Source: Excoecaria cochinchinensis (taxonomy: Eukaryota > Streptophyta > Magnoliopsida > Malpighiales > Euphorbiaceae). From it: a stretch of 64,000 bases of DNA. Each line of letters begins with the position of its first letter. Within the stretch, counting starts at the first letter, position 1. The position numbers were made by a program, and so were the translations under genes. Under the pieces are notes generated by a model that saw only the letters and a program-made list of their open reading frames with translations, was not told the DNA's origin and searched no databases. The DNA lies in the NCBI GenBank assembly GCA_947683425.1, contig CANTUQ010000055.1, positions 4,886,001 through 4,950,000 of the forward strand, read 5' to 3'. Shown one piece after another: positions 22,185 through 32,753 of this stretch.

Positions 22185-23402
22185 ACTTACATCGGAAAAA
22201 ATCCAAAGACTATATTCCACTTCATTATCATTCTCACTGATCATTTCTACACCATCATATAACACTTATGCTCTACACATGTAACACATACATTTCACTT
22301 ATTCCTATACACTTTACTTTTAACATACTCATTTGTTTTACTTATTATCATCACTATACTCTCTAATCACTTCTATTTAATCAACATAACCACACAAATT
22401 ATAACTTTCTCTTGTCCATAACTAAACTCAAACTCAAAAAACTGACTTAACTTAAACCTCATAATTCTTCTCTCATAATCTTACGTCTAAATCAATCCTA
22501 TTCATCAGAACAATCATTAATTTAACCACCAATCAGAAACCAAAATGCATACAGCTCACATTTATAAACCACTTAACTTACAACATCTTGCTGCATAATC
22601 CTTAATACATCAAAAACATCCGACACATATGCTACTTTCTTTACTAATAATACCCGTGTCTTAGTTCAAAACCTTTTCACATTTTCTTATGTTAGATTCC
22701 AAAATATTCTTTCTACTTAACTCTAACTATACACAATACACTTTCCTTAATAATTACTATGCTCTTAAATCACACACCTAATCTTAATATCAAATACTCA
22801 TTGTACACCCTGTTAGCTTTCTCTCTATCAAAACACATATGCAAATGCTTCTCATGTGCGATCAAAAGATAATGATGCAATGAGGATGTGATGGTTCATG
22901 TATACAAGATGATGCAGAAATGCAGTTGATGTTATAGTGTTTACTTTTTCCCATCCCCATTGTTCAATATGCTTTTATTCAAATAATTTTTCTGGAGATA
23001 GCTAACAGGCATACAGAGCATCACCACAACCTTACAAAATCTAGGTACTCCTCTATCTCAAAATACCAAAACATTCATTCTCATAAGGTAACCACTTACT
23101 AATACACTTGAAAAATTTCTACAAAACCTTCTCTTTAAACACCTAGTATCAAACAAAATTCCTAACAGAATCTCTGATAACTCATCCAATGAACACATCC
23201 CAAATTCACACATACACACATAACAATATTGGATAGGTAGATCGGCATCTATCTAGCCAATCAATTAATTAAACACTTTATCTAATCGAGAAATTCCTAT
23301 TCCCAACTCATACCTGAAAAACAAAATCATCCGCTTTGGCCAACACTAAACTATACACACACACTTCAAATCACCTAGTCAACCAAAAATGACAAAATCG
23401 AA
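22185..23402 (-). other. E interior, no gene seen
   Basis: About 1.2 kb of AT-rich sequence between polypurine tract and primer-binding site. I see no gag start, zinc knuckle, pol motif or long frame on either strand. It could be a long-decayed gag or a sequence that never coded. Confidence 0.7.
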
Positions 23403-23414
23403 GCTCTGATACCA
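23403..23414 (-). other. Primer-binding site, E
   Basis: GCTCTGATACCA on the plus strand is the reverse complement of the initiator Met tRNA site; three bases separate it from the LTR. Confidence 0.9.
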
Positions 23415-23417
23415 AAT

Positions 23418-23586
23418 TGTAACACCCCCAACTCCCACGCATAGCATTTCAAAGGGTGAAGAGCTACGGTGAGCAGAAGGTGCCACTAGACAATGAAACA
23501 TATGGCAATGCAGAAATTAGAACAATAAAATTTCTAAAATCATAACCTCAAGACATGCACGTCTTAAACCTATGTCATCCACACAT
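23418..23586 (-). repeat. E 5' LTR (fragment)
   Basis: Starts TGTAACACCCCC (element-sense end GGGGGTGTTACA). Only 169 bp precede the D insertion. Confidence 0.8.
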
Positions 23587-24170
23587 TATAACATCCCAAA
23601 AATTACCTAGTTGAAATTGCATGTTAATTGGACATTTAAAGGGTAAATTGGTATTTATATAAGTGAATTGGATATGAATTAAGGACTAAATTGTATGGGA
23701 TTAGAAATATTTAATAAAAGAATTGTTATTAGTGAGTGATACATATTTTGTCAAGGATTTATAAGGGGAAAAGCCAAGGACAAAAAGGTAAAGTTAAGGT
23801 GGTAGAAATAGAGGACCAATAAGAGATGGATATGTGGCTTGGTAGGTGAGTGCATTAATGGAGATTTGAAAGACTAAAGAGAGAGGAAGGGCATAAAAGA
23901 GTGGCTTCCCATGGAAGCCACCAGGTACTCCTCTTTCTTCCTTCTCCCGTTCTCTCACTCCCTCATCTCTCTCATTTTTTTGCTCTCTACTCTTACCTAC
24001 GTTGTTCTTCACATTTGAGCTAGGGTTTGTGATCAAGAGTGGTTTTTCCAAGAGGTAGGTGGTTGGGTATACTGATTTGCTTCTTCATCTTAATCCTTTT
24101 GGGTTGATATGGGTTATATGGTTTGTTCATAGGTTAACTGAGCTATTATTTTTGTTGGATTACATGTAAG

Positions 24171-24247
24171 AATCTGAAGAGAGAAGAAAGAGCAAAGGAA
24201 AAGGAAAAGTGGTATCTTAAAGACAGTGGATTGAGCTCCATTTCCAG
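24171..24247 (+). other. Putative LTR leader exon of family D
   Basis: 77 nt, strongly purine-rich (GAGAGAAGAAAGAGCAAAGG), preceded by TACATGTAAG and followed by CCAG|GTTTGGGA. The 3' LTR equivalent is 47510-47586, with an intact GAG|GTAAGT upstream at 47392. Inferred. Confidence 0.5.
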
Positions 24248-24633
24248 GTTTGGGAGTTGTATTTGGTTTCAGAGTGTTTGCCATTCTCCGGTTGGATCAT
24301 GTATTTGAGTTTTGATTATGCTGTTATTTGTATGTTTTGATATATATAAATGTCTGTGTTTGATAGATTTATGTATATGATTTAAGATATAAGAGTTATA
24401 CTGCTTTGCATGTCAATTTTGCAGAGTATGTACATGGTCATGAGATGGATTTTTTCGGTTTTTGCAACCTCTGTATATGTTGATTAGATGTGTGTTAATA
24501 TTTTGTAAATTGAGTTGTTACTATTATATGCATGTTTTGAAGGCACTGGAGGTAAGATTCTTACATGATTTTGCATGATATTTAGTTATGAGGAAAGATT
24601 GGGTTTTTTGCTGAGGAAAGGAAAAACATGCTC

Positions 24634-24875
24634 CTGTCACGAGCGTGACAGAAGCAAGTCATCACTTTCTCCCGTGGTTGATTTGATCGGCTTAAAATCC
24701 TTCACGACACATGAAGTTCTTCACGAGTCATGAAGATAGCCCGTTCGGAATGAGAGCTGATGCTCGGCAGGAAGTGCCCCGCTCGGCTGATCGTGCACAT
24801 CTCGGCTGACTTTGCATGACTCAGCAGATGGAGCATGACTCGTGCTTCTTTGGTTACTGTCGCGAGCGCGACAAT
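24634..24875 (+). repeat. Palindrome cluster, D 5' LTR
   Basis: CTGTCACGAGCGTGACAG near 24634, CTTCACGA...CATGAAG variants near 24701-24735 and CTGTCGCGAGCGCGACA near 24857. Confidence 0.8.
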
Positions 24876-25143
24876 GGCCCATATGGCTGCCCACCATATT
24901 TTCCAAAAATGGTTTTCAAGCTTCTTTTACTTCTACATGGTACATAATTTGTCTTATATATGGATTATTTAATGATATGTGATATGTTTATGATAGGATT
25001 TGTGTATGATTTATATGTCTTCGAAATTGGTCAATATACATGTATACATGGAACTATATGATTATACTTGATTTTATTCTCTGTTATATGATAATAATAC
25101 TAGAACATGATTGAGTTGTTATTTGAGGCTGATGGTCATAGTA

Positions 25144-25352
25144 GTGGATAGATAAGCGCTTATCAAGGGTTGGAGTGTGAGTGCAGCTACTATATGTTAC
25201 AAGTTATATGTTGACCCCGTTTGGGTTTATATGATTTGAGACTTCGGTCTCCGATATACCTTCGTGTATACATGTTTACACATGATTCGAGACTCATGTC
25301 TCCATATGCTTGGATACTATGTCCTGTCAGTATCATTAGTACCCGTATCCAC
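25144..25352 (+). other. Hairpin-ladder domain, D 5' LTR
   Basis: GTGGATA / TATCCAC enclose ATAAGCGCTTAT, GAGAC / GTCTC (twice), TATAC / GTATA and GGATAC / GTATC hairpins. Confidence 0.7.
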
Positions 25353-25991
25353 TAGTTAGTGAGTAATCAGGTTACTACATCAGGCTATTACATGAGATTT
25401 ATATATGAGACCATTATATATGACTATAATATGTGTTCCCAATGATATAAAAATTGTTACATGTTACATGTATATGTACATGCGATATGATAAGATATGA
25501 TGCGATACTTGTAGTTTGAAATGAATGGCTAAATGTTTATATCGTGAAGATGCATATGACGATTGATTACTATGATATAAATGATTAATTCCTCTATCTT
25601 GTGAATACGCATATGCTATATAAGTGATGGTTACATACCCATATGCATGTGTGTAATGAATACTGTTATAAGCATGAGTAGTATATGTTTACACGTCTCA
25701 TTTCTTGATAAGCTTATATATTGTTATCGCAATTATATGTATATGCATGCTTTGTTCCTCCCCACTAAGCATTATCGCTTAGCATGGGTTGTTTTCCTGT
25801 GTAGGTGGCAGGTTCAGTTTGGAGTCGGACATCTGCAGGTCAGCCATTAGAAGTCTATAGTTGGAGTCCTTTTTATCTTCTGCTTATTTTTGCATATGGA
25901 TTTTGATTTTGGAAATGTAATCCTGTTAAGGAATGACTTTGTATTTGTATTTGTTAAATGTTTACAAATCCCTTTTGTAAAGTGATATGGT

Positions 25992-26018
25992 TATATATAT
26001 ATATATATATATATATAT
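25992..26018. repeat. TA dinucleotide microsatellite
   Basis: About 13 TA units near the 3' end of the D 5' LTR. Confidence 0.95.
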
Positions 26019-26139
26019 GGATTTGGCATCTTTATGATTATATGTATTTGCTTTTAGCATGCTTGAGTATATGTATATGTATTTGTGTGCGTAGCGCCTC
26101 GGTATCCTTCCAAGGGGGATATCAGGGTGTTACAGTTAG

Positions 26140-26151
26140 TGGTATCAGAGC
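26140..26151 (+). other. Primer-binding site, D
   Basis: TGGTATCAGAGC five bases after the LTR end at 26134. Confidence 0.95.
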
Positions 26152-26259
26152 ACCGGTTTAGTCGGTTCTAGTCTATGTGATTTTTGAGTATAGTGTACTT
26201 GTTTGAGAGTCTGTCTAGAGTCATGGCCTAATGCAGATGTTATTTTGTGTAGTGTCTAG

Positions 26260-26480
26260 ATGGAGTCAGATCGGAGTGAGTATATGGGCGACACGATGGA
26301 AAGTGTTAATACGGTCGGACAAGATAGACCTGCACGTGAGCATGCACTAACAGAAGGTCTGGGTTTTGGGTTTGAGAAACCGGGATTGGTACAAAGGCTA
26401 TTGCAGCTAGTGGATAGATTGTTTACTGCCAAGGCTCCTTCTGAGCTTATGAGGAAAAGGGGAGCGAAAGAGTTCCATGG
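26260..26480 (+). pseudogene. gag: D gag, N-terminal part
   Basis: ATG at 26260 opens MESDRSEYMGD and runs through RKRGAKEFHG, matching the first third of A Gag. The C' element enters at CATGG (26476-26480), so the frame runs into its LTR and stops shortly after. The remainder resumes at 45868. Confidence 0.85.
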
Positions 26481-27136
26481 TGTAACACCCCCTTCCCATA
26501 CTTAGGCGATCCCATCCGATAAGGAGTGAGATGCCGTATGAGACAAGGTGTCACCAAACAAAAGCAAAGCATAATATACATCCATTCATAACATACATTC
26601 AGAAATACAGAATAATTAAAACTTTACATGTAGAAAGCAAAAGCTGATCATGCATTACTATAATTAAACTATTACATATACAAAATATAGATACAAAAGC
26701 GGAAGCTGATACAGAGAGTTCTATACAAAAAGAATCAATAACTGATACAAAATTGAGCCCTACACTAATCCCTTCTGTGTTGGCTTGATGACGGCGACTC
26801 TCCTAAAGCAAAATGCCTTCCGCACCTGCACGGGTAAAAACACCGTGCTAAGCGATAAAACGCTTAGTGGGGAAACACACATAAATTATGGACGGCCACT
26901 CACAGTGGTCGTCAAGGCATATCACATTCACAATGGCAGAATGCAAGGACTAATACATAATCCATATAATCATGCTCGTATTTAAATACCATACTTTCAG
27001 AATCTCATCATCATATGCATTACAGAATAAACCAGCATATATTTCATCATTAACCTCATTCAGATATTCCATTCAAAGCCATATCAAATCAGAACATTTC
27101 CATTAACATTCAAAGAATACCTGCTGACTCTAGACA

Positions 27137-27375
27137 GTGGATAACGAGTGTACTGAGGGTACCTTACGGGTACGAATCGAATACTGAGGGTACCTCACAG
27201 GTACAAGTCAAATATTATATCATTTATCAAAACATGTTATTTATATACTGAGGGAATCTTAAACAAGATTCTATACTGAAGGGTTCGCGAGGAACCAAAC
27301 GGGGACCTGATCGGGGTCCAAACTGAACTGAGGGCTGCAGCTAAAAGACTCTATTAGGCATGCCTAACTATTCAC
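27137..27375 (-). other. Hairpin-ladder domain, C' 3' LTR
   Basis: GTGGATA with TATTCAC (one change; the sister LTR at 44100-44338 has intact TATCCAC). Inside are GGTACC / GGTACG-type, GAATC / GATTC, GGTTC / GAACC, GGACC / GGTCC, GCAGC and AGGCATGCCT. Confidence 0.65.
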
Positions 27376-27593
27376 TTACTTGACTCTAGCAGGTTATGCG
27401 TCAAACTGATCACATTTCAGGATATAGAGTATAATTCATCAGAAAATCATGCTATCACGCATATCGAAGCATCAAACAGTAAGACATGCATCATACAACA
27501 GTAAAGTCCATTCTGAAGAAATACCAAATTCAGTTCTGAGTTAAAAACCAGGAAATTTCGGAAAAACGAGCTGAACGGAGAATTGGGCGAGGA

Positions 27594-27975
27594 ATGGCTG
27601 GTCACTGGCGTGACTGGCCTTCTCAACAGGCAGGTCACGGCGTGACCTAGGGTCACGTCTCGTGACCTGCTTGTGTCTCGCCTATCGCGTTGCGTGATCC
27701 TCGCGGGTCACGCAATGCTTATGCAGGTCACGGCGTGACCGAAGGTCACGCGACGTGACGCTGCTTCTCCCTCGCAGATCACGTTGCGTGATCCTCGCAG
27801 ATCACGCAACGCAATTGCCATCGCAAGCGCAAGTCACGGCGTGACCGAGGGTCACGTCTCGTGACTTGCCTGCTCTTCAGCTGGTCACGCGACTGGCTTC
27901 TCAGCAGGCAGGTCACGCCGTGACCGAAGGTCACGCGACGTGACGTGCCTTCCTTCGTAGCGAGTCACGCGACAG
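27594..27975 (-). repeat. GTCACG...CGTGAC palindrome array, C' 3' LTR
   Basis: Repeated GGTCACGGCGTGACC, GGTCACGTCTCGTGACC and GATCACGTTGCGTGATC words. The sister array is 44560-44938. It replaces the GTCGCG spelling of family C in the corresponding LTR position. Confidence 0.9.
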
Positions 27976-28242
27976 AGAGAGTTTCTACAGTAATTCGATT
28001 TTCCAGAATTTCCACGATTTCCAGAACCAAGAATTCAATCCCAATTTAATTTAAAACCATTCCAACCTGTTACTACCTTCCAGAAATCATCTCGAATCAC
28101 TTAATCAATATACATGCAACTCAATTTAGCATTTAAACAACCAAATCCAAACTAATTGATTCAAGCTCTTCAAGAACATATAAACCCTAGAATTCACAGT
28201 AAACATCAAAATCGCACAAATCACAATCAAATATTCCCAAAC

Positions 28243-28319
28243 CTGGATTCTAAACTTCTATCACTTAGCTCCACTAGGTCCAGCAACCTCTTTTCCCTTT
28301 GGATCACGTGGAGCTTCAG
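28243..28319 (-). other. Putative LTR leader exon of family C'
   Basis: Read on the minus strand: 77 nt between TGTTTAG and CCAG|GTTTGGGA, with an AAAGGGAAAAGAGG core. The sister is 45206-45282. Inferred. Confidence 0.45.
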
Positions 28320-28904
28320 CTAAACACAATCACAGCAAGAATATCCATAAAGAAAACCCTAAGTTAAATCTAAACTTAAGGAAGAAGAAGAAGTAAACTT
28401 ACAGTAAAATAAAGACAAGGACATGCACTTACCAAGCTAGGGGATGCAAGGAGAGATTATCTTCACCAATAAGACCTTGAACCCTCAACACAGTATTTAG
28501 GATAAAGAAAATTGAAGAAAAAGAAAGTGAGTGAGCAAGAACGTGAATCTGTAAGTCCCTTTTCTCTCATTCCCTTTTCTTTTTCTTTTCTTTATTCTAA
28601 ATATGTATCCATTTCCTATTGGTGAAACTAATCACTCAAACTAAAATACAATGCATTACACACACCCTAAGTAACCTCATTTAAATGCACCCTACAATAA
28701 TATATATAAGTGCACACAAATGCAACTCAATTAATTCTCACCTTAATACCATGTATGCACCCACATAATAATAAACCCCAAAATCATATATTTTACTGAA
28801 ATACCCTTATGAAATGCTGAACACATGCGAATGCCTACACATACAGACAGACAGTCAGACAGACAGACTGGCTCATTCTACTAGGGGGCAAATGGGGTGT
28901 GACA

Positions 28905-28942
28905 ACTCTCCCCTACTAATAAGAATTTCGTCCTCGAAATTC
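28905..28942 (-). other. Polypurine tract and hairpin, C'
   Basis: AGTAGGGGAGAGT on the minus strand abuts the LTR; arms GAATTTCG and CGAAATTC lie at 28923-28942. Confidence 0.85.
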
Positions 28943-28959
28943 TCACCTGAACTGAATAA

Positions 28960-30099
28960 CTATGGATACTGAGCTCTCATCGACTCCTCTGGTTCCCAAG
29001 TCGCTTCCTCGACTCCATGATGAATCCATAACACTTTAACCAAAGGAATCTGCTTATTTCTCAACTGCCTCACCTCTCGGGCTAGAATAGCTCGCGGTTC
29101 CTCATCATAAGAGAAATCTGGCTGAACCTGGATATCCTGAACTGACAGAACATGCGAAGGATCTGATCTGTACCGACGAAGCATCGAAATGTGGAATACA
29201 TCATGCAACTTTGCTAACTCCATCGGTAACGCCAATCTGTAGGCTACAGGTCCTACCATAGCCAAAATCTCATAAGGTCCAATGAAATGAGGACTCAGCT
29301 TACCCTTCTTTCCAAATCGAAGCACTCTCCTCCAAGGAGAAACTTTAAGGAAAACTTTGTCCCCGATCTTAAATTGCACGTCTTTCCTTTTCAAATTGGC
29401 ATAAGACTTCTGTCGATCCTTGGCTGCTTTCAAATTCCGCTGCACTACTCTGATCTTCTCTTCAGTATCTCTGACCAAGTCTGGTCCAATCATAGATCTC
29501 TCGGATAGCTCGGTCCAACAAATCGGAGTCCTACACTGACGACCATACAAAGCCTCATATGGTGCCATACCGATACTCGACTGGAAACTGTTGTTGTAGG
29601 CAAACTCCATCAATGACACATATCTGTCCCAACTACCCGGAAAATCCAATGCACAAGCTCTCATCATATCCTCCAGAATCTGAATAACTCGCTCTGACTG
29701 ACCATCGGTCTGAGGATGAAACGCTGTACTGAAGTTCAACCTAGTGCCCAAAGCTCTCTGTAACTCCTTCCAAAACTTGGAAGTAAACCTCGGATCTCGA
29801 TCTGACACTATGGACAAAGGCACACCATGCAACCGAACTATCTGATCCACATAAATACTGGCTAATCTATCCATAGAGTAGTCCACTCTAACCGGCAGAA
29901 AGTGAGCTAATTTCGTAAGCCGATCCACAATAACCCAAACTGAATCATGCTTCCTCTGAGTCAAAGGCAAACCAGAAACAAAGTCCATGGTGATGTCGTC
30001 CCATTTCCACTCAGGAATGGATAAAGGCATAAGCAAACCTGAAGGAACCTGATGCTCAGCCTTTACCTGCTGACAAGTCAAGCACTTGGAAACAAAATC
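28960..30099 (-). pseudogene. pol: C' gag-pol, C-terminal part (integrase and chromodomain-like module)
   Basis: Runs leftward from the C1 insertion at 30099. It begins in the integrase zinc finger (the CLTCQQ cysteine pair) and contains the DDE core (WDDITMDF; VSDRDPRF; DGQSERV), the linker and a C-terminal chromodomain-like segment (QIPLVKVLW...EEATWEPEESM). It ends at TAG 28960-28962, earlier than in C1 and C2, whose frames cross the polypurine tract. The open frame continuing right to 30279 is an artefact, since its first residues come from the C1 LTR. Separated from the rest of pol by 9.8 kb, so non-functional. Confidence 0.9.
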
Positions 30100-31218
30100 T
30101 GTCACACCCCGTTTGCCCCCTAGTTGAATGAGCCATATTTGTATGTGTATGCAATTGCATGAGTTTTGGTTTATAAGGGCATTTTGGTAATTTTGCATGT
30201 TATAAGAGTTTTTCTTGCATGTGGGTGCATGCATGGTGCCATGGTGTGAATTAATTGGGTTAGAGTTGTGTGTGTGCATGAGTGCACCATAGTAGGATAT
30301 GCACTAGTGGGTTATGGTTGTGTGTGTTGTGCATACAATTGTGGAGTATGTGTTAGTTGGGAGAGTTTTGTGTGTATGTGTGATGCACTTAGCTAGGGTG
30401 TGAGTGACCAAATCCCTCCACTAGGATCTTGACATGTGTCTAGGTTAAGAAGAGAAAAGGAAAAGAAAGGAAAGGGGAAAATCAGATTTTTCTTTTCCTC
30501 ACTTGTGTTTCCCGTTCCTCACGCCGCCCCTCTTCTTTCCTTCTTCTTGTCTTCTTCTCTTGGACATTGGTTGAGATTCAAGAGTTCTAGTGGGGATTTG
30601 ATCATCTCTTAGTAGTCTTTGGTAAGTATTATGCATCCATTTTGCCTTTGTTTAAGTTCTCCATCTTCTTCTATTTTTCTTATTTTCGAAATGGGTTTGA
30701 AGTTTGGATTCTTGTTGTGTTTGCTTGTTTTTGGTTGGGTTCCTAGTTGAGCCTCCCCGGGATCCTAAAGGCAAGGAAGTTGCTGGATCAAGTGGAACTA
30801 AACACTAGGAGCTAAGGATTTTGAGGTTTGGGAATTTCTTCCTTTTTATGTTAAAATGTTCATGAGTGTGTTCTTGATGTTCTCTTGGAATTAGGTTGTT
30901 AGATGTCCTTTATTTTGATATTTATGCTATGGGTCTTTGTTTTAGAATGTGGAACTTGCAAGATTATGAATTAATCATGATGAATTCGGATTTGAAGTAA
31001 TTTGATACATAAATGGAGTTTGTGAATGATTATTGAAATTAAATGTTCAAATTGATGGATTGGATGAAGTTTATTGTGAATAAATGTTATGACATGGTTG
31101 TTTATGCTTTGGATGGCTGGATTTGAGGTAAGTAACCTTTGATCGAGATTTGTGTGGTTGGAGGAAGAATTGGAAGAGGAAAATCTGCAGAATTTCTGCA
31201 GATTTTCAAAATCCCGAC

Positions 31219-31551
31219 TCTGTCGCGAGGTCGCGACAGAGATCGGTAGTGGGAGCTTCGCTGTCGCGCGCACGCGACATCCGTCGCGAGCCCGCGACAG
31301 CCGAAGTGTTGTATACCTTCTGTCGCGAGCGCGACAACTGTCGCGATCGCGACAGAGAGTATTGTTGCCAGGTGTTATCGCGACCACGCGATCCGTCGCG
31401 AGATCGCGACAGCACCCTTTGCCTTCTATCGCGATCGCGACATCCGTCGCGAGCGCGACAGAGCCTGGCTCTTCCGTCCTCCCCGCGGTCGCGAGATCTG
31501 TCGCGCGCGCGCAGCGAAGAGACTCTGGTCTCTGTCGCGAGCGCGACAGTC
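31219..31551 (+). repeat. CpG palindrome array, C1 5' LTR
   Basis: About ten GTCGCG...CGCGAC inverted repeats, including the perfect 16-bp TGTCGCGATCGCGACA type. The sister array 38479-38827 has one more 18-bp unit. Confidence 0.92.
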
Positions 31552-31751
31552 CCTTGTATGCTGAATGAGTTTTCTCTCTTCGCCTGTTCCTTGAACTTTA
31601 GTTTACTTTAGCAGTTATGAGATTTATGCATGATATCCTATAAATGATATGCAAGTGTAATTATTATATGACTATGCTTATTTGATGATGATTAATTTGG
31701 AATCACGAAATGGATTGAACGGTTTATGTATGACCTGCTAGAGTCTAGTCA

Positions 31752-31967
31752 GTGGATAGTTAGGCATGCCTAATAGAGTCTTTGCTGCAGCTTCTGTTAT
31801 TTCTGTTTGGACCCCGATCAGGTCCCCGTTTCGTTCCTCACGAACTTCTGTATTGTGTTTGGATCTTGTTTAAGGTCCTTCTGGAAATGTTTGTAAATGA
31901 AAAGTTAAAATGGTTTTTCGTATTCGATTGGTACTCGTAAAGTACTTTCTGTTCACTCGTTATCCAC
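31752..31967 (+). other. Hairpin-ladder domain, C1 5' LTR
   Basis: Stem GTGGATA (31752-31758) with TATCCAC (31961-31967). Inside: TAGGCATGCCTA (31761-31772), GGACC / GGTCC (31809-31825), GTTC / GAAC (31833-31845), GGATC / GGTCC (31861-31878) and GTACT / AGTAC (31931-31945). Sister: 39030-39245. Confidence 0.7.
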
Positions 31968-32638
31968 TACCTTGAGTCAGCAGGTGTTTTCAATGTTTAA
32001 AGTACTTGTATGAATTGTTATATGAGCAAATACATGTTTTATCCTTCTGGATACAAAGATGAAAAGTACAATCTGTAAAGATAATGCGATTATGGATATG
32101 AATCTTTTGGTGAATGGCTATATGTACTTACGCATGTGAATTGCCTTGACGACCGTTGTGAATGGTTGTCTTTATGCTATGTGTGTTTTCCCCACTAAGC
32201 GTTTATCGCTTAGCACGGTGTGTTTACCCGTGCAGGTGCGGAAGGAGTTGCTTCTGGGAGAGTCGTCGCCATCAAAGTCAACACAGCAGGGTCGTAGTAT
32301 AGGGCTTATTTTTGTAGTTCTATGATTCTTTTTGTATAGAACTCTCATATGATTTTGTGTTAGCTTCCGCTTTTGTAATTGTAATTTTGGGATATGTAAT
32401 TATCTGTTGTTTCTCTCAGTTGATCAGAACAGTAATGTAATGCTTTCATTGTATTAATGCATGATCAGCTTCCATGAATGATTTTGTAAAGTTTTAATTT
32501 ACCCTGTATTTTGGTGTGTATGTTTATGTATGAATGTATGTATATTCTGTATCTATGTGGTGACACCTTTACTCCTACGGCGTCTTACTCCATATCGGAT
32601 GGGATCGCCTACGTATGGGTAAGGGGTGTTACAAGTTG

Positions 32639-32650
32639 TGGTATCAGAGC
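32639..32650 (+). other. Primer-binding site, C1
   Basis: TGGTATCAGAGC five bases after the LTR. Confidence 0.95.
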
Positions 32651-32753
32651 CCCGGTTTAGGCGTTTCTGGGTGATTGCTTATATGATGCTATGTGTGTAT
32701 ATGTCTATGTTTAGGGCTGTGTTGGCTGATGTGGTTGTCCTCTTGTTTGTTAG

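Larger units (their letters stand above)
20192..23586 (-). mobile_element. Element E: minus-strand LTR element with non-coding interior (LARD-like)
   Basis: Reading leftward: partial 5' LTR 23586-23418, primer-binding site, 1270-bp interior without credible coding sequence, polypurine tract and 3' LTR 22147-20192, probably continuing left of B. Element D cuts the right LTR after CACAT at 23582-23586; the rest must lie beyond the window. As host of both B and D it is among the oldest layers here. Confidence 0.8.
23587..26134 (+). repeat. D 5' LTR
   Basis: 2548 bp. It begins TATAACATCCC rather than TG and ends CAGGGTGTTACA. It carries a TTTATAAGG TATA-like site near 23758, a GAGGTAGGT donor-like site near 24052, putative leader exon 24171-24247, palindromes 24634-24875, hairpin domain 25144-25352 and a TA microsatellite. 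Confidence 0.88.
26481..28904 (-). repeat. C' 3' LTR
   Basis: Element-sense TGTCACACCCC to GGGGGTGTTACA. Palindromes 27594-27975, hairpin domain 27137-27375, putative leader exon 28243-28319, donor-like GTAAGT near 28430 (minus). A GACA-type run lies at 28848-28870. Confidence 0.92.
30100..32633 (+). repeat. C1 5' LTR
   Basis: 2534 bp, TGTCACACCCC to GGGGTGTTACA. Donor-like GTAAGT at 30622, putative exon 30747-30825, palindrome array 31219-31551, hairpin domain 31752-31967, hairpin pair and GTGCAG|GT acceptor-like site at 32235. Lacks one 18-bp palindrome unit present in the 3' LTR. Confidence 0.95.

Noticed and set aside
28960..30279. A single 439-residue minus-strand protein
   Set aside because: Residues upstream of 30099 come from the antisense of the C1 LTR. 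Only 28960-30099 is C' pol. The same artefact adds a few residues at 39887-39911.
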